64,000 nucleotides of DNA, taken from the NCBI RefSeq assembly GCF_003993775.1, contig NZ_RJRZ01000005.1, positions 124,001 through 188,000 of the forward strand. Reading direction: 5' to 3'. This document shows positions 59,801-64,000 of this stretch, one piece after another. The position numbers and the translations under genes are program-made. Under the pieces are notes generated by a model that did no database searches, was not told the origin of the DNA, and was given only the letters and a program-made list of their open reading frames with translations. Position 1 is the stretch's first letter. Each line of letters begins with the position of its first letter. This DNA is from Frigidibacter oleivorans. Lineage in GTDB: Bacteria; Pseudomonadota; Alphaproteobacteria; Rhodobacterales; Rhodobacteraceae.

Positions 59801-61211
59801 CATCCACCATCCAGGCACCCGCGAGATGATCGACATGGGCTTCACCGGCATAGATCACCGTTTCAAGTTGGGCGTTGGAGAGTCGGGTACGGATGTCGGC
59901 GGGCAGCATCGGCCGGTAGGAGGGCTTCGGAGGTGCGACGGAGGCCATGGCGGCGGACTGCACCAGCTTGGTCGGGTGCGGCGCGGCGCCGGGAATGCGA
60001 AGCGATTGCAGCGCATATTCCTCATAGATGGCATCGGACAGGCGAGCGCCCTCCGGTGGCGTCCAGTCCACGGTCTCATAGGCGAGTTCGACGCCCTCGG
60101 GATCGTTGGCAGGAGCAGCGGCAGGCCGCGCCGCTGTCGCGCGGGCCAAATAGCCTCGCACGGTTTTCGGTGCGATGGTCGAAGCGGGCACGACGATCTT
60201 CGGCAATGATACCGGCGAACGCTTCGGGACATGCGCCTCGATCCAACCCATCAGCGTGGTAACATCAGGCGCGATCCCCGGAGAGCCCGGGAAGCGGGAC
60301 GGATCGTCGGCGGGCAGCTTGTCGATCACCGTCAGCCGCGTGTCGATGCGGGTGCCATGTCTGGCGAAGACCGCCCCGTCGATGGCCGCAGTGAAGACCA
60401 CGCGGCCGCGGTCCTGCAGGCGGATGAAGGCGTCGCGCCAGGCCGGCGCTTCCGGTCCGAAGTTTGCCCCGGTGATCGTGACCAGCCGTCCGCCGGGAGT
60501 AAGGCGAGCCAACGCCGAGGCGACATGGCGCCAGGCTGCATCCGCCATCCGTCCCTCGACATTGGCCATGACCGAGAATGGCGGATTCATCAGCACGACG
60601 GACGGCACAGCATCCGGGGCCAGATGATCGTCGATCTGGGCGGCGTCGAACCGGGTGACGGGAAAGGCCGGAAAAAGGGAAGAGAGAAGATCGGCGCGGG
60701 TCTCGGCGAGTTCGTTGAGGATCAGCGAACCGCCGACGCTCTGGGCGAGGATCGCCATAAGGCCGGTGCCCGCCGAAGGTTCCAGCACCACGTCATCAGG
60801 CCTGATCGCGGCCGCCGTCAGGGCGGCAAGGCCGAGAGGCAGAGGCGTCGAAAACTGCTGGAAGCTTTGGCTTTCCTCGGAGCGGCGGGTCTGCGTGGGC
60901 AGCAACCCCGCGATCTTCGCCAGAGGATCGAGCCGGGAAACCGGAGAACCGGCATTGCGGAACAGCGCCTTTCCGTACTTGCGCAGGAACAGAACCGTGG
61001 CGACCTCGCAGGCCTCATAGGCGAGCTTCCAGTCCCAGGCGCCGCTGGCGTCGGATGCACCGAAAGCGGTTTCCATCGCACCGCGCAGGATCGCAGCATC
61101 GACGCGCTGACCCCGTTCGAGATGGGGAAGGATGAGATTGGCGGCAGCCAGAATCGCGGGCGCGGCCGCCAGCGGCGTGACCGGATCGGTCACGGGAGAC
61201 GAGATGTTCAT
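56889..61211 (-). CDS. methyltransferase-helicase fusion of the strawberry-notch type
   Basis: A 1440-residue protein. Residues about 130-290 are an N6-adenine-type methyltransferase (LEPSAGTGLMAILA, SAM site; MNPPFSV, catalytic NPPF). Residues about 440-800 are an SF2 helicase with a modified Walker A (LGDGTGAGKGRQSAGIILDN) and DESH box (IIFDESHSMQN). Residues about 960-1240 are the strawberry-notch C-terminal half (VFSDAGGTGRSYHAELSARN, GLGRTNRTNQAQPP). The architecture is like phage P1 DarB, a defence-against-restriction protein. GAGGA precedes the ATG at 61211; a hairpin-containing leader lies upstream. Function here is probably protection of incoming element DNA (inference). Confidence 0.88.
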   Translation of the reverse strand: MNISSPVTDPVTPLAAAPAILAAANLILPHLERGQRVDAAILRGAMETAFGASDASGAWDWKLAYEACEVATVLFLRKYGKALFRNAGSPVSRLDPLAKIAGLLPTQTRRSEESQSFQQFSTPLPLGLAALTAAAIRPDDVVLEPSAGTGLMAILAQSVGGSLILNELAETRADLLSSLFPAFPVTRFDAAQIDDHLAPDAVPSVVLMNPPFSVMANVEGRMADAAWRHVASALARLTPGGRLVTITGANFGPEAPAWRDAFIRLQDRGRVVFTAAIDGAVFARHGTRIDTRLTVIDKLPADDPSRFPGSPGIAPDVTTLMGWIEAHVPKRSPVSLPKIVVPASTIAPKTVRGYLARATAARPAAAPANDPEGVELAYETVDWTPPEGARLSDAIYEEYALQSLRIPGAAPHPTKLVQSAAMASVAPPKPSYRPMLPADIRTRLSNAQLETVIYAGEAHVDHLAGAWMVDEHLDNVSAAAEDAASAVRFRRGFMLGDGTGAGKGRQSAGIILDNWLRGRRKAVWISKSDKLIEDAQRDWSALGMERLLVTPLSRFPQGAKITLTEGILFTTYATLRSDDRGEKVSRVKQIVEWLGSDFDGAIIFDESHSMQNAGGGKGERGDVAASQQGRAGLRLQHALPDARVVYVSATGATTVHNLAYAQRLGLWGGEDFPFQTRAEFVEAIEAGGVAAMEVLARDLRSLGLYTARSLSYDGVEYELIEHQLTDEQRRIYDAYAGAFAVIHNNLNAAMQAANITGSEGTLNRQAKSAARSAFESTKQRFFGHLLTSMKTPTLIRSIDADLEAGHAAVIQIVSTGEALMERRLSEIPTEEWNDISVDVTPREYVGSYLQHSFPVQLYEPFTDGEGNLSSRPVFRDGQPVECREAVARRDEMLEQLGSLPPVPGALDQIVQRFGTDMVAEVTGRSRRIVRKGNGASARLAVENRAPSANLAETSAFMDDQKRILVFSDAGGTGRSYHAELSARNQRLRVHYLLEPGWKADAAIQGLGRTNRTNQAQPPLFRPIATDVKAEKRFLSTIARRLDTLGAITRGQRQTGGQGLFRPEDNLESAYARDALRQLYLAVVRGKVEGCSLERFESATGLKLMDSTGIKDELPPITTFLNRLLALTIELQGILFSAFEQLLQARIDGAIASGTYDMGLETLKAESFIVTDRQVIHTHPGTGAETRLLALTERKRNQPVTLDAALAELDDPRARLLINERSGRAAVQIPTTSVMLDDGEIERRVRLIRPMEAMNIPVRAMGETHWIEADRSAFTVAWKAELAEVPEFTDSILHMVTGLLLPIWKHLPQESSRVYRLQTDEGERIIGRRVSPAWAANASTSGVTSSLTPDAAYAALIESRTILDLAEGLQLRCVRVMGANRIELTGFTDAMRDRLRAYGLFSEIISWKLRFFVPVGATGPEIIGKLLDRFPVERIGEREAA

Positions 61212-61270
61212 GTCGGGGATCCTCGGAGAGCGGGAGGGACAAGCCCGGACAGCGCTCTCTCTCTCAACCG

Positions 61271-61303
61271 CCGGGACTCAACCCGTCCCGGCCCCTCTCT
61301 GAC
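61271..61303. repeat. leader hairpin motif, copy 1 (upstream of the strawberry-notch gene)
   Basis: CCGGGA-CTCAACCCG-TCCCGG (61271-61291) is a 6-base stem with a 9-base loop, followed by CTCTCTGAC (61295-61303). The same loop CTCAACCCGTC and CTCTCTGAC occur upstream of the gene at 62480-63028. Both copies lie in the 5' leader of leftward genes. Confidence 0.6.
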
Positions 61304-61360
61304 TCTGGAAGCGGTGATATAAAAAAGTGCCCCGACCGGATGGTGGGGCGCTTGTCAGGA

Positions 61361-62005
61361 TCAGCCGAAGCGGCGTCCGGCCTCAGTGAAGGTATAGTCG
61401 TTGGCGATGATGGTCTCATCGACGACTTCATCCGAGGACAAATAGTCGTATTCGCGCTCGAGCTGACGGTAGAGCCAGCGGGCGAGATCGCGCAGCGCCT
61501 CAATCATGATGTCCTCGGCATCGGCGGTCATGCCCTGATACGACGGGCTGTCGCGCTCGACCGAGATCCCCATGCAATATTCGTGACAATAATGGCCGCG
61601 ATGGCCGGCCTCTGCGCGAAGCTGGTAGAAATTGCGCCGCTGGATCGCCTGAAGGGCGTCGGCGATGCGGTGAAGCGCGGTGTCCTGGGGGGCGTATTCC
61701 CTGATCCGGCGCGGAGCGTGTTTCTGGTAGGAATACCACGATTCAAAGCAGGCACCGTCCCCCTGAGAGGAAAAGCCCCGGAACCAGATGCAGGGTTCCT
61801 GCCGTGTGCCACCGCCCATCAACCGGACGGTGCGGGTCTTGAGGTTCAGCCCGAGGATTTCGGCGACGCGCTGGAAATCCTCATAGACGGCATCGTACCA
61901 GTCATCGTCGAAGCCACCTTCGCGATACCAGGCGCGGGCTTTGTCCCTGGCTGCATCGGAAAGTTCTTCGAGGTGATAGACAGTGATCTCGATAACCTCA
62001 CTCAT
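61361..62005 (-). CDS. conserved plasmid/ICE protein of unknown function
   Basis: A 214-residue acidic soluble protein (MSEVIEITVYHLEELSDAAR; YREGGFDDDWYDAVYEDFQR; two Cys-rich spots HYCHEYCMG and EPCIWF). Proteins with this beginning are frequently annotated as antitoxins of a stability system on alphaproteobacterial mobile elements, but I see no toxin partner here and would not assign that function. ATG at 62005 overlaps the stop of the next gene upstream by 8 bases, so they are one operon. Confidence 0.65.
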   Translation of the reverse strand: MSEVIEITVYHLEELSDAARDKARAWYREGGFDDDWYDAVYEDFQRVAEILGLNLKTRTVRLMGGGTRQEPCIWFRGFSSQGDGACFESWYSYQKHAPRRIREYAPQDTALHRIADALQAIQRRNFYQLRAEAGHRGHYCHEYCMGISVERDSPSYQGMTADAEDIMIEALRDLARWLYRQLEREYDYLSSDEVVDETIIANDYTFTEAGRRFG

Positions 62006-62414
62006 AGGGATTGCCTCCCTCCAGAACGATGGAAAGCCAACCATCGGTATTGATCCAGTCCACCGTCTCGCCGGTAGCGAGATCAAGGACGTGCGCCCCG
62101 CCGCCGAACCCGTCCACACGCGGCTTCGAGCAGGTATTGGCGTATTGCATCCCCCAAAGGCCGGTCAGCCCGAACTCCTTCGCGCAGCGTTTGACGAATT
62201 GGATGACATGCTCAGGATCGCCGGTGCCATCATCGCGCATCCAGAGCTGGGTTCCGCCATGCTCGGGTTGAATGGAAAGCAGAAACCCGTCCGAAGGCGG
62301 ATCCCCAGCGGCATTCTCATCCGAGAGCGCATTGTAGAGATCGAGCGCGCGGGCGGCCTGCTCGGGGGTGCCCACATCGAGCAAGCAGGAGAAATGGGTG
62401 AAATAGTCGGCCAT
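61998..62414 (-). CDS. conserved protein of unknown function
   Basis: A 138-residue acidic soluble protein (DPEHVIQFVKRCAKEFGLTG, AHVLDLATGETVDWINTDGW). No domain recognised. ATG at 62414 has a GGAGA site 6 bases upstream and is preferred over the longer frame to 62435. It is the first gene of a pair with the one at 61361-62005. Confidence 0.65.
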   Translation of the reverse strand: MADYFTHFSCLLDVGTPEQAARALDLYNALSDENAAGDPPSDGFLLSIQPEHGGTQLWMRDDGTGDPEHVIQFVKRCAKEFGLTGLWGMQYANTCSKPRVDGFGGGAHVLDLATGETVDWINTDGWLSIVLEGGNPYE

Positions 62415-62479
62415 GATGGTCTCCGGGCATGACATGGCCCGGCGCGGAACCGAGCCAAATGGGATGGAAAGGGTGAAAC

Positions 62480-63028
62480 TCAGGCGGCCTGCGGCAGGCG
62501 GAGCAGATCGGCCGCGATCTCGCGCCAGAAGGGATCGACCAACCGTGCCTCCAGCGCAGCGGCGCGGTAACGCAGCCGTCTCGCATCACCTGGCTCGGAG
62601 GCTCGGAATGCCATGCCGCGCAGTCGGCTGGCCTTGGTCACGATCCTGCGTGCCTCGGCATCGGATGCGACCGGCTGTTGCCAGAGGATAATGCCGCCGC
62701 GGATTGTGCCGGCGAGGACCAGGCGCTGATCGCGGTCCTGAATGAGCATGATGCGCGGCTGGAAATACGGAAAGCTATTCGGCCCCGTGCAAATATCACC
62801 GCGCGACACGCGCAAGGCTGCGGCCTCGATGGCCTCCTCCGGTGACGGGCATTCCCCAAGCGGGATCACGCGATCAAAGCTATTCGCCGCGTCACTGGCG
62901 TCATAGCTGGCGACGCCGAGGCAAGAGATGCGCAGCGGCAGCTTTTGCGACCGAAAAAGCGCGGGCAGAACATCGGCCGCCAGACTCTGGCCGATGGAGC
63001 GGAAGGTTTCGGAACGGGCAAAGGTCAT
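62480..63028 (-). CDS. conserved protein of unknown function
   Basis: A 182-residue soluble protein (MTFARSETFRSIGQSLAADV at the start; PRIMLIQDRDQRLVLAGTIR in the middle; helical basic C terminus ARRLRYRAAALEARLVDPFW). No domain recognised; homologues are typical companions of the strawberry-notch/Toprim block on mobile elements. ATG at 63028 or 63037 are both possible. A leader with the hairpin motif copy 2 lies upstream. Confidence 0.6.
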   Translation of the reverse strand: MTFARSETFRSIGQSLAADVLPALFRSQKLPLRISCLGVASYDASDAANSFDRVIPLGECPSPEEAIEAAALRVSRGDICTGPNSFPYFQPRIMLIQDRDQRLVLAGTIRGGIILWQQPVASDAEARRIVTKASRLRGMAFRASEPGDARRLRYRAAALEARLVDPFWREIAADLLRLPQAA

Positions 63029-63073
63029 CGGGATCACTCCATGACGGGCGCCGGTGAGCCTCTCTCTCCGGCC

Positions 63074-63117
63074 CTCAACCCGTCACGGCCGAAAGGCCCG
63101 CACTCTTCCTCTCTGAC
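63074..63117. repeat. leader hairpin motif, copy 2
   Basis: CGGCC-CTCAACCCGTCA-CGGCCG carries the loop CTCAACCCGTC (63074-63084) shared with copy 1; CTCTCTGAC follows at 63109-63117. It lies 46 bases upstream of the start of the leftward gene ending at 62480. Confidence 0.6.
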
Positions 63118-63225
63118 CGGGCTTGTTCCCAGTTCCGCTGCCGACGATGGGGATCATCGCAAGGCTGAAGGCCCGAAGCGCGGGCTACCGCGCTCGGGCC
63201 GTCGGGGATGAGGCGCTTTCGCGCT

Positions 63226-63390
63226 TTACTCCCATGGATCCAGTTCCAGCTTCACCATGTCCTCATCGCCGTCAAACTCGTCGGCGGGCATGGCGCCGTG
63301 GGTTCCGTCCCCGGCCTGGAACACGACGATCACGACCATCAGAGTGGTGGCGAGGGTGGCGGCGAAAGCGGTGGCATCTGCATAGGACAT
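63226..63390 (-). CDS. small single-span membrane protein
   Basis: A 54-residue product with one hydrophobic stretch (FAATLATTLMVVIVVFQAG) and an acidic tail (DEFDGDEDMVKLELDPWE). AGGAGC lies 8 bases before the ATG at 63390. No family recognised. It would be easily missed; its place in the plasmid block and good ribosome-binding site support it. Confidence 0.55.
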   Translation of the reverse strand: MSYADATAFAATLATTLMVVIVVFQAGDGTHGAMPADEFDGDEDMVKLELDPWE

Positions 63391-63414
63391 CGGGATTGGC
63401 TCCTGTCTCTGGAG

Positions 63415-63509
63415 GCGGGGGACCATCCCCCGCGCGACAGGCGCCCGACGTGTCTGACCGGATCTGCACTCACCCTCGGGCGTTCGGACTAGCTCCGAAT
63501 CCCCGAGGG
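63415..63509. repeat. two strong hairpins upstream of the small membrane-protein gene
   Basis: Hairpin one is GCGGGGGA-CCA-TCCCCCGC (63415-63433). Hairpin two is CCCTCGGG..TTCGGA-loop-TCCGAA..CCCGAGGG (63473-63509), with 8- and 6-base stacked stems. They lie in the 5' leader of the leftward gene at 63226-63390; terminators for upstream transcription or leader control are both possible. Confidence 0.55.
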
Positions 63510-63804
63510 CGGCACGCGCGCGTAAGCCGACCCCTCCGGGGTTGAATGTCAAAGAGACGGATCAGACCAAGGTTAGCGAATGGAAGCGGGGTGGTGTCTT
63601 GCATCCGACAGGCGCCGGATACCCCCTTGCAGATGCTTCGCCCTGCCAGCCTTGCCGGCACGCCGGCATCAGAAGCGTGTTCCAGGCGGGGGACGGAATC
63701 CAATACCGAACATGATGAGCGGCACCGTGGTGAAGCTGGAACTGGAGCCATGGAGGCCGATGACAGGACGACGGTGGCGAATATCGTCAGACGTGAACGT
63801 GCCT
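63510..63804. other. spacer without recognised gene
   Basis: About 295 bases between the hairpins and the end of the last partial gene. No frame with a start, ribosome-binding site and protein-like content was found on either strand. Confidence 0.4.
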
Positions 63805-64000
63805 TCAGCCCCAGAGCCCATCGGCGATCTCGCGGGCGATCATGGCGCGCGCTTTCATCATCACCTCATCGCCGGAGGTGCCGATATGACCGTAGAACCG
63901 GACATGACCTCCGTTCGCTGTCCAATCGGCGTAACGGCAATAGGCGCGGGCTTCGAGACGGAAGGCGCGCATGTCATCCGCCCAATGCGGTTTCGGCTCC
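63805..64000 (-). CDS. partial gene of unknown function (5' part outside window)
   Basis: The last 64 codons of a leftward gene: RAFRLEARAYCRYADWTANG, then GHVRFYGHIGTSGDEVMMKA and the end REIADGLWG before TGA at 63805. The codon usage and the amphipathic content look genuine. No family recognised. It continues beyond position 64000. Confidence 0.55.
   Translation of the reverse strand, partial: EPKPHWADDMRAFRLEARAYCRYADWTANGGHVRFYGHIGTSGDEVMMKARAMIAREIADGLWG

Noticed and set aside
1-64000. CRISPR arrays, tRNA or rRNA genes
   Set aside because: No regularly spaced direct repeats of CRISPR type and no tRNA- or rRNA-like sequence was noticed on reading; a dedicated search could still find a degenerate tRNA fragment.

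Overview
This window looks like part of a conjugative plasmid or integrative conjugative element from an alphaproteobacterium, most likely a member of the Rhodobacteraceae. The reasons are the high GC content, the strong similarity of the MntR, VirB and DUF2493/Toprim/strawberry-notch genes to those of that group as I know them, and overlapping-operon architecture throughout. No replication initiator or integrase can be identified with confidence, so plasmid versus ICE stays open. No tRNA, rRNA or CRISPR array was seen.

Layout. (1) 1-17.6 kb is a metal homeostasis island: a PCuAC copper chaperone (partial), SCO protein, apolipoprotein N-acyltransferase, L,D-transpeptidase, lipoprotein, ZIP transporter plus two-domain multicopper oxidase with a divergent MntR, a DsbA-like protein with a frameshifted dsbB, lspA, an isoprenylcysteine-methyltransferase-like protein, a Cd/Zn/Pb P-type ATPase with a divergent MerR-family regulator, and a CusAB-type RND efflux operon. 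Four promoters in the window share a MerR-type layout (19-bp spacer with a dyad). (2) 17.7-31.4 kb is a VirB-type type IV secretion operon (virB1 to virB11, with an additional VirB5/lytic-transglycosylase hybrid and small secreted proteins). (3) 31.6-34.8 kb is a compact mer operon (merR divergent from merT-merP-orf-merF-merA) wedged between virB11 and virD4. (4) 35.1-41.8 kb is the DNA-processing module: virD4, relaxase, mobC, a candidate oriT with a large nested hairpin, and VirC1/VirC2-like genes. (5) 41.8-44.3 kb holds small accessory genes (secreted protein, WGR domain, bactofilin) and a VapBC toxin-antitoxin pair.

(6) 44.7-53.1 kb is the most interesting part: a tightly packed seven-gene operon encoding a Dcm-like cytosine-C5 methyltransferase, a Vsr endonuclease, a MORC/MutL-like GHKL ATPase, an HNH nuclease, a SWI2/SNF2 ATPase, a stand-alone EcoRII-N-like DNA-recognition protein, and a 721-residue protein with repeated helix-hairpin-helix modules and a sigma-region-4-like helix-turn-helix. 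I read this as a multi-subunit restriction-modification system in which recognition (EcoRII-N), ATP-driven action (GHKL + SNF2) and cleavage (HNH) sit on separate polypeptides. The Dcm-like methyltransferase and the EcoRII-N domain independently point to CCWGG as the target. Related GHKL/SNF2 restriction systems have been proposed by comparative genomics (Iyer, Abhiman and Aravind, on MutL/MORC homologues in restriction systems); the exact gene set and the role of the HhH protein are inference here.

(7) 53.2-64 kb is a plasmid/ICE maintenance block transcribed leftwards: a DUF2493 (SLOG-family) protein, an IS1111-type IS110-family element, a Toprim protein, a 1440-residue methyltransferase-helicase of the strawberry-notch type, and small conserved proteins of unknown function, two of whose leaders share a repeated hairpin motif. 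Together the window combines transfer (T4SS, relaxase), stabilisation (VapBC, restriction-modification), possible counter-restriction (strawberry-notch protein) and a metal-resistance cargo.
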